Shown here: piece by piece, positions 26,303 through 34,458 of the stretch
Layout: the number at the start of each line of letters is the position of its first letter
How positions within the stretch are numbered: position 1 is the first letter of the stretch
NCBI GenBank assembly: GCA_002698785.1
Contig: PAAG01000005.1
Coordinates: 17,608-81,607 of the forward strand
Direction: 5' to 3'
DNA length: 64,000 bases
From: Verrucomicrobiales bacterium
GTDB lineage: Bacteria; Verrucomicrobiota; Verrucomicrobiia; Verrucomicrobiales; DEV007
Made by a program: the position numbers and the translations under genes
Notes under the pieces: model-generated
The model's input: only the letters and a program-made list of their open reading frames with translations
Told to the model about the DNA's origin: nothing
Databases searched by the model: none

Positions 26303-28252
26303 ATGTGCGGTATTGCTGGCTTTTTCAGCGCAGACGAATTCGAAGATCAATTGAGTGGCGACATTCTTGAAGGAATGCTCGAAACGATCCATCACCGTGG
26401 GCCCGATGGCCGCGGCCGTCACATCGACGGAAAAAAAGGACTCGCTCTTGGTCACACACGTCTTTCCATTAACGACCTCGCCGGTGGCTGGCAGCCACTC
26501 TATTCCCGCGACCGGAAGATTGTGCAGACGATCAACGGCGAGTTCTACGATTTTAAACGTTATCGCTCCCTGCTCATGGCAGACGGAGAGCGAATGGTCA
26601 CCAAGTCCGATTCCGAAATCGCCTTGGGGCTATACAAAAAACACGGCCTAGATTTCACCAAATATCTGAGAGGGGAGTTCGCCTTCGTTTTGTACGACGA
26701 TGAAAAAGACGAATTAATTCTTGTCCGCGACCGATTCGGCATCCGTCCACTCTTCTTTTCCGTTCAGGGCGATACCCTCGTCTACGGCAGTGAAGTAAAA
26801 GCAGTTCTCGCTCACCCTAAGGTAGAGCCAAAACTCAGTTCGACTGGTGTTCTCCACCAGCTCATGCAGACCATCGTGCCAGGATCCAGCGCGTTTGAAG
26901 GCGTTCACGCCATCGAGCCCGGACATCTCCTTCGCGTGAAGCGAAACGGAAAAAGCCTATCCGTCGAGCAGCATCGCTACTGGGATATGGACTTTCCGCT
27001 GGAAGCCGATCGTCCCGAAAAAGTCGACCCGCAGGAGCACATCGACCGGATCCGTGACGAGCTCATCCGCGCCATCGTCTTCCGTCTCGAAGCCGACGTC
27101 GACGTTGGCTGCTACCTCTCCGGCGGTATCGACAGTTGCTGTATTCTCGGTCTTGCCACCGGTGCCATGCAGAGTGCCGTAAAGGCATTCACCATCAGCT
27201 TTGACAACGACGACTACGACGAGGCCAGCATCGCCCGCGAAATGGCCGAGAGCATGGGCGCCGATCAGGAAATGATCCACCTCAAAGCCGAGGATCTCTA
27301 CGGCGACAACTACGTCAAGACCGTCTGGCACGCCGAGCGAAGCTTTTACAATACACTCGGTGTCGCGAAATACCTCATGTCGAAACGGGTGAACGAATGC
27401 GGTTACAAGACCGTCATCACTGGCGAAGGCTCCGACGAACTTTTTGCCGGCTATCCCGCCCTCAAGCGAGACATGTTCCAGCACGGACTGTCTCACGAGT
27501 CCGACGAAGTCAAAGCCGAGCTTCACGCCGCCTTGGAGAAGTCTAACAAGCTCTTCAAAGGAGCCATCCTTTCCGAAGACCACCACACCCATTCCGCATG
27601 GGATGCGAAGTGCGGATTCACCCCGTCGTGGATTCAGCCTTGGATGGCCACCCTCGAACTGGCGAAACCACTCCTCGCACCCGAATTGCGCGAAGAGTTG
27701 AAAGACTACGACCCCATCGGCGCCATCGCCGAGAAAGTTGACCAGTCACAGATGGAAGGCCGTCACCCTCTCGATATCGCCCAGTATACTTGGAGTAAGT
27801 GTCAGCTTGAAGGCCAGATCCTCAACTGGGGTGGCGACCGCGTCGACATGGCCAACTCCATGGAGTCCCGCCCCGCTTTCCTCGATCACCATCTCGCCGC
27901 TGCGGCAGTAGACGTTCCGCCGAGCTTGCGAATCAAAGGAAACATCGAGAAGTGGGTACTGCGCGAAGCCGTCAAAGGAGTCCTTCCTGAAGTCCTCTAC
28001 AAGCGCGAGAAATTTGCCTTCATGGCACCGCCGGCACACACCGACGAGAAGAAGAAAGCCAAAGTCGAAGAACTCATCGACGAATACCTTTCCGAATCGA
28101 AAGTGAAGAATGCCGGTGCCCTCGACGAGAAAGCAGTCACTTCATTCGTGGAAGGCTGGAGAACCGACACCGATCCCGTTTCATTGGTCCGGAAAGACAC
28201 CCTTCTCAACCACCTCCTCTGCGTCCAGATATTACACTCGCAGTTTTGTTAG
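26303..28252 (+). CDS. asnB: Asparagine synthetase, glutamine-hydrolysing
   Basis: At 649 residues this matches AsnB. The class II glutaminase domain starts with the catalytic Cys2 (MCGIAGFF), and the synthetase domain has the PP-loop SGGIDS at about 272-277. It converts aspartate, ATP and glutamine to asparagine in the cytosol. It lies 65 bases after the carbamoyltransferase on the same strand, so both consume aspartate, but no shared regulation is visible. Confidence 0.93.
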   Translation: MCGIAGFFSADEFEDQLSGDILEGMLETIHHRGPDGRGRHIDGKKGLALGHTRLSINDLAGGWQPLYSRDRKIVQTINGEFYDFKRYRSLLMADGERMVTKSDSEIALGLYKKHGLDFTKYLRGEFAFVLYDDEKDELILVRDRFGIRPLFFSVQGDTLVYGSEVKAVLAHPKVEPKLSSTGVLHQLMQTIVPGSSAFEGVHAIEPGHLLRVKRNGKSLSVEQHRYWDMDFPLEADRPEKVDPQEHIDRIRDELIRAIVFRLEADVDVGCYLSGGIDSCCILGLATGAMQSAVKAFTISFDNDDYDEASIAREMAESMGADQEMIHLKAEDLYGDNYVKTVWHAERSFYNTLGVAKYLMSKRVNECGYKTVITGEGSDELFAGYPALKRDMFQHGLSHESDEVKAELHAALEKSNKLFKGAILSEDHHTHSAWDAKCGFTPSWIQPWMATLELAKPLLAPELREELKDYDPIGAIAEKVDQSQMEGRHPLDIAQYTWSKCQLEGQILNWGGDRVDMANSMESRPAFLDHHLAAAAVDVPPSLRIKGNIEKWVLREAVKGVLPEVLYKREKFAFMAPPAHTDEKKKAKVEELIDEYLSESKVKNAGALDEKAVTSFVEGWRTDTDPVSLVRKDTLLNHLLCVQILHSQFC

Positions 28253-28323
28253 AGGCAAAGTGTTGGAGTGAGGCCTTTAGGCCTTCTCAAGGAATCCGGG
28301 GCAGCCGACTCAGAGGCTTACCA

Positions 28324-28968
28324 CTATTTCTTCCGACTTTTTTCTCGGTTGCTATTCGGAATTTTCACCCGGCCTTTCCTAACGGAAACGCCGGGGTGAT
28401 CTTTCGCTAAAAACCGCCACGGCAAATCCACCGCCCGCGAAATCCCCACGCGAATATCCGTCTCTACCTCCCATGCATCATTGTTGGGTGTCCGTGTTAG
28501 TATAGGTCCGCCCCGTTCCGTATAGCGCGTTTCATGATGCTCCTGCGTAATGCCTAACGCAGCAGTCAGCTTTCCCGGTCCCGAACACAACTGCACTCGT
28601 TTCTCAGTTCCCCGGCGCTCCTCCATATCCTCAATCCCGAGCACCGGCTCCAGCGCCCGGAACAGCACCAACCCCACCTCACCCGATTCCGGATCGCGGC
28701 ACAGCACATTCGCCAGCCAGTGGACTCCATAATTCAGATACACATACGCAGTGCCCGGAGGATTCTTTTCCGCAAACGCCCGCGCCGAAGGCCGCGAGAA
28801 GAGATGACAAGCCTCATCCCCAAATTCACGATACGCCTCCGTTTCGATCAGCACGCCCGAACATCCCTTGAACTCCAGCGTCACACCAATCAAGTCGCGA
28901 GCACAACTCAGCGCATCCTTCTCAAAGAAAGAACGATCAAGCGGGGCAGGGGACTTCACATTCGGCAT
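28324..28968 (-). CDS. Alkyladenine (3-methyladenine) DNA glycosylase, AAG family
   Basis: The 214-residue protein matches the AAG/Mpg family: LIGVTLEF, the catalytic-Glu strand GVLIETEAY, PGTAYVYLNYGVHW, LVLFRALEP, and the GPGKLTAALGI block. It removes alkylated purines from DNA as the first step of base excision repair. The usual G-x-T-x-R-N segment between the Glu strand and the YVY strand is replaced by SRPSARAFAEKN, an atypical feature that could alter base recognition. Start at ATG 28968. Confidence 0.85.
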   Translation of the reverse strand: MPNVKSPAPLDRSFFEKDALSCARDLIGVTLEFKGCSGVLIETEAYREFGDEACHLFSRPSARAFAEKNPPGTAYVYLNYGVHWLANVLCRDPESGEVGLVLFRALEPVLGIEDMEERRGTEKRVQLCSGPGKLTAALGITQEHHETRYTERGGPILTRTPNNDAWEVETDIRVGISRAVDLPWRFLAKDHPGVSVRKGRVKIPNSNREKSRKK

Positions 28969-29070
28969 CCCCAAAACCTAAAACGCCTCCAACACCCCCG
29001 TCCACCCGATTCCTGCTGCAGTCTGGAGTATAATTACGGGAACGACCCACGACGCCCGGACCGTCGGTAG

Positions 29071-29091
29071 CTGCGTGCGGCTCGCACGCAG
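29071..29091. repeat. Perfect 9-bp inverted repeat
   Basis: CTGCGTGCG (29071-29079) and CGCACGCAG (29083-29091) form a 9-bp perfect stem with a 3-base loop. A second hairpin (GCCTAT/ATAGGC, 29098-29115) follows 7 bases later. No gene overlaps them; they could belong to a small RNA or to a palindromic repeat element. Confidence 0.6.
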
Positions 29092-29354
29092 ATCGAAGCC
29101 TATCCCGCTATAGGCTGGCCCCACCGAACTCAGCTCTGCGAGGCCGGATCGTCCGAAATTCCAAAGACTTCCGAAAGGTAACTACGCGCAGCCTAAAACC
29201 GATCAACCAAACCCCACTAGGTAGCAGATCTGATCTTTTACATTCCAACCTTTCACATCACGAATAGCCTCATCTTTCGACTTCTCGCGGCAGCGGTGCA
29301 GCGAGCGCCTACCCAGGCCAAGATTCGTGTAAATTCATTTCATTCTTGTAGCGA

Positions 29355-29370
29355 TCCCGCGGATGCGGGA
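29355..29370. repeat. Short GC-rich hairpin
   Basis: TCCCGC and GCGGGA form a 6-bp perfect stem around a GGAT tetraloop in the gene-free region upstream of 29657. No T-tract follows, so a terminator role is unlikely. Confidence 0.4.
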
Positions 29371-29656
29371 GAAGCGCATTCGTGTTCCAACGCAAGAAGG
29401 CTTCCGATGTTTCGGATCCGATAGTATTACCGAAATGCGAACCCCCCGAACCCCTGCCCTCCCGATTCCTCCTATGGTTGTGGACCTTGTATCAGATGAT
29501 CCCAACTGCTGACGTCTAGAAAAGAAAGGGTAAGAACTAACTCTCTGGGTTCAAGAGAATAGTGAGAAATCGGAAATTGTCGGTTGGACATTTTAAGATT
29601 CTTCGTTTTTGAGTAATAATTTCGAGTAAGATCCGAGATCAGGAAGATTAATACGC

Positions 29657-32600
29657 ATGCCACCCGCGAAACAGCTTTCGAATCCTTTTTCTACCGGCGG
29701 TGGAGGCGCAATATTTGAGTCGCATGTTCAAGCTTCGTTTGTTGCTTTGATGCTTACGAGAGGAGTTTGCCCGTGTTTTCCTGATTTAGTTATCGAAAAG
29801 GTTAAGTTGCAGGGAAAGCATGCCGGGTTTGAAACGGACGACTTTATCGTTTTCGGTCGAAGTGTTGCATCCAGCCAGGAGAAAAAACTGTTAGCTCAGA
29901 TCAAGCACAGAATCAGTTTCACAAAAGGAGACAAAGTTTTCTCAGAAGTCGTCCAAGCGGCATGGAGCGACTTTAATAACTCCAAGGTCTTTACGGAAGG
30001 ATCCGATGCTCTTGCGCTAATCACTGGACCGCTGAGTGCCACAGATATTCACGATTTTCGGGAACTGCTTGAATGGGCTCGAAGTCAGGAGGAAAAGGAA
30101 TTGTTTCAGAATATAAAAACCGCGAAATTTAGCAGCGAAGCGAAACGCCGTAAGCTGCATGGGTTGATTCATCAACTCACTGGAGCGAACGGAGGTCAGC
30201 GCCCAAGCGACAATCAGATCTGGCGTTTTATGAAGAGCTTTCACTTGCTGGGATATGATCTGGATGTGAAATACAGCTCGACTGTCGCGCTTTTGCAGTC
30301 CTTGATCGGGTTAGCGTCGAAGAGTGAAGTTCACACCGTCTGGCGAGCCATCGTTTCGGAAGTACAGGCCAGAAATGTACGAGCCGGTACGATTTCTCTG
30401 GACGATCTAACCGAAGAACTCCTCGAAATATTTCGGATAGAACGGACACCTCCACCACCAGAGATTCCTGTAGACTCTATTCGGGAAATGGTGATCGCAA
30501 ACCTGCTCGGTGGTTGGTCTGAGAATTCGGTCGCCGACAGGGAAGCTATCGTAACGCTATACGGGAATAGTTTCGAAAGATGGCAGGACAAAGTTCGGAA
30601 TCTTTTATTACAAGACTCAAACCTTTTTAGCCAAAAAGACGGCGTCTGGAGAGTTCGGGACCGAAAATCTTTCTGGTATGCTATTGGTCAGCGGGTGTCA
30701 GATGCAGATCTCGACAAACTGCACACAGTCATCGTCTCCATCCTCGGCGAAAGAGATCCAGCACTTGATCTATCGCCGGAGGACAGGTATGCAGCTAATA
30801 TTCACGGCAAGGCTCGTAAACACTCGACTATTATTAGAAAAGGTGTTGCTGAGACATTGGCCCTCTGCGGAGCGAAAGGAGGTGAGTTGGCTACAAGTTC
30901 GAGTGAAAAACCCCAAACGGTCGCACACCAAGTCGTTCGAGAAATCTTATCAGAGAATGATTGGGAAACTTGGGCCAGTCTAGACGACGTTTTGGCACTT
31001 CTTGCTGAAGCTGCGCCAGAAGCGTTTCTGGGTGCGATCGAAAACACATTGATCTCGGAGACGGGGGCGTTCGGCAAAATCTTCGAGCAAGAGACTTCTG
31101 GTTTCGCCGGTCGAACGTATATGACAGGAGTGCTTTGGGGGTTGGAGGCACTCGCCTGGTCTCCCGCCTACCTCGTGCAAGTTTGTCGCATTCTCGGCGA
31201 CCTCGCAACAGTGGATCCTGGTGGGAATTGGGGAAATCGCCCCTCGAACTCGCTGACGACCATTCTTTTGCCGTGGCTCCCCCAAACAAGCGCGGATTCG
31301 TCGAAACGACATGCCGCAGTTCAAGGTGTGATAAAGTCTCAGCCAGAATCTGGTTGGAAACTTTTGGTCAGCCTTTTGCCGGAGATGCATTCCTCGTCTT
31401 CTGGAACCCACAAACCGAAGTGGCGGTCGTATGTACCCGCTGATTGGAAGGACGGAGTGACCCATGGGCAAAAGTGGGCAGATGAACGCTTCTACGCAGA
31501 GCTCGCATTGAAAAATGCAGGAGTAAATGCACAGAAACTAGAACAACTAATACGTAGGTATTTTCGATTGGCCCCAGAGGTTCGAGATGCGCTGCGAGAA
31601 CACCTTACCTCGGAAAATGTCTTGGCCCTCCAAGCGAATGATCGATATTCACTTTGGAACGCTCTTGCAACCCTAACATCCAACCATCGAAAGTTTGCTG
31701 ATAGCGATAATTGGAAAGTGCCCGAGAAAGCGCTTGAGGATTTGGATGAAGTCGCAGATCAACTGATGCCACGAGCACTAGAAGTGAAACATCGGCGATT
31801 GTTTTGCGAAACCAATGTCGAACTGTACGACGGTATCGGAAATTACAAGGAGCAATGGGAGAGGTTGGAACAATTGAGAAGAAATGCCATTCGAGAAATC
31901 TATCAAGAGGGTGGGATCAAGCTCGTGTACGACTTTGCTGCTGATTCTAGTGCGCCTTGGCAAGTGGGATATTCATTGGGCACCCAGGAGCAGGTCGCAA
32001 GTGACGATGAGGTTTTGCCCAAACAAGTGGTGTCTGACACTGAATGCAACCGCCGTTTTGCGGACGGTTATGTCTTGGGAAGGTTTCGGTTAGGGAGTTG
32101 GGATTGGGTTGATTCGATCGATATGACTAACTGGAATGGAGAAGCAAAGGGTAGGTTCTTTTCGTTTCTACCATTTCATCCGGAAGTTTGGACTCGAGTT
32201 GAAGCTTCTTTAGGATCGTTTGAGTCAGAATATTGGTTGCGTGCGCGTGCCGACTCTTTCGATTCTGAAGGATTCGATATTTCCCATGCATTGGAGAAGC
32301 TGATCGAATTCGGACGGCCAGACGAAGCGCTAAATGCAATGCGGTGGTTACTCAAAGAGAAGAAGCTCGGACCAGAAATCGTTCTAAGGGCTTTGGAATC
32401 TTTGACAGCAGATCAAACTCTTGATCCGGTCGAGATCGGGGAATCGATCCGTTTTCTTCAAGGTGACAACTCAGTTGATGAAGCGCGGCTCAGGCGTGTT
32501 GAGTGGAAGTTTCTACCATTTTTGGGCGATTTTCGACAGGCTCGACCGACGAAACTTTCTCAAGCACTCGCCGACGATCCTGAATTTTTCGTTAGTGTGA

Positions 32601-33133
32601 TTGCGACAGTCTTTAGGTCTGACAAAGAAGAAGAGGCTTCAGAGACAACAAATGAGCAAGTCGATCTCGCTAGAAGCGCTTATCGACTTCTGTATGAGTG
32701 GAAAACCCCTCCTGGAACAAGAGTAGATGGGGCGTTTGATCCGGGGGCTTTGATCGATTGGGTAGCAGTTGTAAAGGAAAAATGTAAAGAATCGGGGCAC
32801 TGGGATTCTGCTGCAAATCAAATTGGCGAGGTATTGTTTTACTCCCCACGAGACACTTCTGGACTCTGGCTCGATCCCGTCTGCGAAATTCTCGATATCC
32901 CTGATCACGATGAAATGAGAACTGGATTTTCTACTCAGATCTTCAATTCCAGAGGATGCTACACGGGAGATGGAGGAGTCTCTACGAGAAGACTGAGCGA
33001 GGAGCATGATCAACTTGCATCTCTAGCCGAAGACAAGGGTTACACTAGACTCGGTGTAGAGTTCAGAAGACTTGCAGAAACCTACAAAAGGGATGCTAGA
33101 CGTGAAGCTGCTGAGGAAAGAGTAATCGAGTAA
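29657..33133 (+). CDS. Large protein with PD-(D/E)xK-like N-terminus, putative defence protein
   Basis: The 1158-residue product opens with a segment rich in nuclease-like features: NPFSTGGGGAIFE with Glu21, then Asp61/Asp62 in ETDDFIVFG and the Q-x-K motif QIK at 81-83. This order (E...D...QxK) fits a PD-(D/E)xK fold related to the DUF4297/Cap4-like endonucleases of anti-phage proteins. The rest is a long, mostly helical body. I found no Walker A or other NTPase motif, in contrast to related STAND-type proteins. An AGGAAG lies 10 bases before the ATG. It is a lone gene, with no partner on either side, and its codon use looks more AT-rich than its neighbours. The role as a defence protein is inferred. 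Confidence 0.75.
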   Translation: MPPAKQLSNPFSTGGGGAIFESHVQASFVALMLTRGVCPCFPDLVIEKVKLQGKHAGFETDDFIVFGRSVASSQEKKLLAQIKHRISFTKGDKVFSEVVQAAWSDFNNSKVFTEGSDALALITGPLSATDIHDFRELLEWARSQEEKELFQNIKTAKFSSEAKRRKLHGLIHQLTGANGGQRPSDNQIWRFMKSFHLLGYDLDVKYSSTVALLQSLIGLASKSEVHTVWRAIVSEVQARNVRAGTISLDDLTEELLEIFRIERTPPPPEIPVDSIREMVIANLLGGWSENSVADREAIVTLYGNSFERWQDKVRNLLLQDSNLFSQKDGVWRVRDRKSFWYAIGQRVSDADLDKLHTVIVSILGERDPALDLSPEDRYAANIHGKARKHSTIIRKGVAETLALCGAKGGELATSSSEKPQTVAHQVVREILSENDWETWASLDDVLALLAEAAPEAFLGAIENTLISETGAFGKIFEQETSGFAGRTYMTGVLWGLEALAWSPAYLVQVCRILGDLATVDPGGNWGNRPSNSLTTILLPWLPQTSADSSKRHAAVQGVIKSQPESGWKLLVSLLPEMHSSSSGTHKPKWRSYVPADWKDGVTHGQKWADERFYAELALKNAGVNAQKLEQLIRRYFRLAPEVRDALREHLTSENVLALQANDRYSLWNALATLTSNHRKFADSDNWKVPEKALEDLDEVADQLMPRALEVKHRRLFCETNVELYDGIGNYKEQWERLEQLRRNAIREIYQEGGIKLVYDFAADSSAPWQVGYSLGTQEQVASDDEVLPKQVVSDTECNRRFADGYVLGRFRLGSWDWVDSIDMTNWNGEAKGRFFSFLPFHPEVWTRVEASLGSFESEYWLRARADSFDSEGFDISHALEKLIEFGRPDEALNAMRWLLKEKKLGPEIVLRALESLTADQTLDPVEIGESIRFLQGDNSVDEARLRRVEWKFLPFLGDFRQARPTKLSQALADDPEFFVSVIATVFRSDKEEEASETTNEQVDLARSAYRLLYEWKTPPGTRVDGAFDPGALIDWVAVVKEKCKESGHWDSAANQIGEVLFYSPRDTSGLWLDPVCEILDIPDHDEMRTGFSTQIFNSRGCYTGDGGVSTRRLSEEHDQLASLAEDKGYTRLGVEFRRLAETYKRDARREAAEERVIE

Positions 33134-33320
33134 GGGAAGTCAGAGGGGGCAAGCGAGAGCAAGATCTTTCATAACACCATCTCATGCTGGAAAGTTCTTG
33201 TATCTATGTTAGAGTATAACAACTCACCCGGGAAAGACCGGTTGACGCAAAACGATCTTTACCAACCGGTTTCGGCAGAGTTGCTGGGCTCCGAAGAAAC
33301 ACTCTCCGGGTTCACCAAAA

Positions 33321-33348
33321 CCGCAGCCTCATCTGCGGTCACTTTTAT
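33321..33348 (+). terminator. Possible terminator hairpin
   Basis: CCGCAG and CTGCGG form a 6-bp stem with loop CCTCAT, followed by a T-rich TCACTTTTATT. It lies about 190 bases after the end of the large nuclease-like gene and is the nearest terminator-like structure for it. Confidence 0.4.
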
Positions 33349-33373
33349 TCGAACGAAAGAGACAATTTCGTCC

Positions 33374-33436
33374 CAAAATGCATCAAATGAGGGGAAATGC
33401 AGCAAAATGATAGACTCCCATCATTTCCCCAATATA
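33374..33436. repeat. Dispersed intergenic repeat, copy A
   Basis: The string with AATGCATC, AAATGA, AAATGCAG and CCCATCATTTCC recurs in the same order, with small gaps, on the opposite strand at about 47163-47212. Neither copy lies in a gene. This suggests a dispersed intergenic repeat family in this genome. Confidence 0.55.
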
Positions 33437-33551
33437 GGCAACTCCCTTAGAAACATAACATTACAACAAAAACACCCCGTTTTTCGCCCAGAAAACGGAA
33501 ACACCCTCGTTTCTTAACATTTTGCGAGGACTATGCTTCCTGCATCATTGC

Positions 33552-33572
33552 GGGAGGTGTGTATCACCTCCC
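33552..33572. repeat. Perfect 8-bp inverted repeat
   Basis: GGGAGGTG (33552-33559) pairs with CACCTCCC (33565-33572) around a TGTAT loop. It lies about 80 bases downstream of the isochorismatase-family stop codon (minus strand) but lacks a T-tract on that side, so its role is unclear. Confidence 0.5.
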
Positions 33573-33653
33573 ATAACCTGAAATCTGAACCACGTCGGCG
33601 CGCTCGCGGCTATCCGTGACTCATGACCTCTGACCCTTGACCCGTTCTTCCCC

Positions 33654-34412
33654 TCACGCCGCCGACTCGGACTCATCAATTGCATGAGGGCCGGTAACGC
33701 GCTGACGAATCTCAGCGAGTGCTTGATCGGCTTCGACCACGCGAGCGTATCGATCGCGTAGCGTCTTCACGGAAGCTTCGTGCAACTCGGGAGTGACCGT
33801 CGTGCAGGCGTCTTCAATCATAGTAACGAAGTAACCCAGGTCGCAGGCGTCACGAATGGTCGTGTCGACACACTCATTGGTGTAAACGCCGGTCACAAAC
33901 AGGGACTGGATGCCCATGTTCTTCAGGATGTAGTTGAGGTTCGTTGAAGAGAACACGCCGCTCGCGGTCTTGTTGATGATGATCTCATCGCCCTGCGGGG
34001 CAATCTCGGGAAGAAATTCGGCTTCTTTCGATCCGGGTGCCGCGAGAATGTTCAAGCGGCGATGACCTGCACTACGATCTCGCCCGTCCATGGTGAGAGA
34101 CTGGATGCGAACGTGGATTACCTCAAGATCGGCATCACGAAAAGCATCCTGAAGCGCACGGACGTTCGGCAAAACCCATTCTTTCAAGCTGCTGAAATAG
34201 TAGCGGCGGCCTGCACTGGATACGCCTGACATCTCAGGATTGGCGAAAATGCCGTGCCCGTCGGCCGCATCCAGATATTGCATGTCGATACAGAGAAGGG
34301 CGACATTGTGTTGAGCCAGTAGCTCAAGTTGTCTCTTCTGGTCGATGACGTGGGCCAAATAAGCGCTTTTCAAAGGATCTTCAGGGGTGCTCATGGGGGT
34401 GAACGGCATCAT
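33654..34412 (-). CDS. Isochorismatase-family cysteine hydrolase
   Basis: The protein of about 252 residues has the three catalytic elements of the family: Asp in LLCIDMQY, Lys in NKTASGVF, and Cys in TNECVDTT. Family members hydrolyse amides such as nicotinamide, N-carbamoylsarcosine or ureidoacrylate. The start is uncertain among ATGs at 34412, 34409 and 34394; the first is given. It follows a Zn-dependent carbamoyl-amide hydrolase by 46 bases on the same strand, which points to a ureido substrate. Confidence 0.87.
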   Translation of the reverse strand: MMPFTPMSTPEDPLKSAYLAHVIDQKRQLELLAQHNVALLCIDMQYLDAADGHGIFANPEMSGVSSAGRRYYFSSLKEWVLPNVRALQDAFRDADLEVIHVRIQSLTMDGRDRSAGHRRLNILAAPGSKEAEFLPEIAPQGDEIIINKTASGVFSSTNLNYILKNMGIQSLFVTGVYTNECVDTTIRDACDLGYFVTMIEDACTTVTPELHEASVKTLRDRYARVVEADQALAEIRQRVTGPHAIDESESAA

Positions 34413-34458
34413 GGTTTTTACAACACAGCATGATGCGTACCGTTTTCTTTCGTGATGG

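Larger units (their letters stand above)
28975..29656. other. Non-coding region upstream of nuclease-like gene
   Basis: No credible gene is seen in these ~680 bases, the longest gene-free stretch of the window. It holds several short inverted repeats (listed separately) and AT-rich sequence just before the 29657 start. The last ~100 bases probably include the promoter of the large nuclease-like gene, but I cannot place boxes with confidence. Confidence 0.6.
33134..33653. other. Non-coding region downstream of nuclease-like gene
   Basis: I see no convincing gene in about 520 bases; a 103-codon frame at 33206-33517 has no protein-like features. The stretch holds a hairpin at 33321-33338, part of a dispersed repeat at about 33374-33435, and a strong hairpin at 33552-33572. 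Confidence 0.6.

Noticed and set aside
29071..29656. Retron or DRT-associated RNA
   Set aside because: There is no reverse transcriptase gene near the hairpins.
29657..33133. Classic STAND/Avs protein
   Set aside because: No Walker A (GxxxxGKS/T) or Walker B site could be found in the reading frame, so I do not name it as Avs.
33206..33517. 103-codon frame downstream of the nuclease gene
   Set aside because: No domain, low complexity, overlaps a repeat and a hairpin; more likely non-coding.
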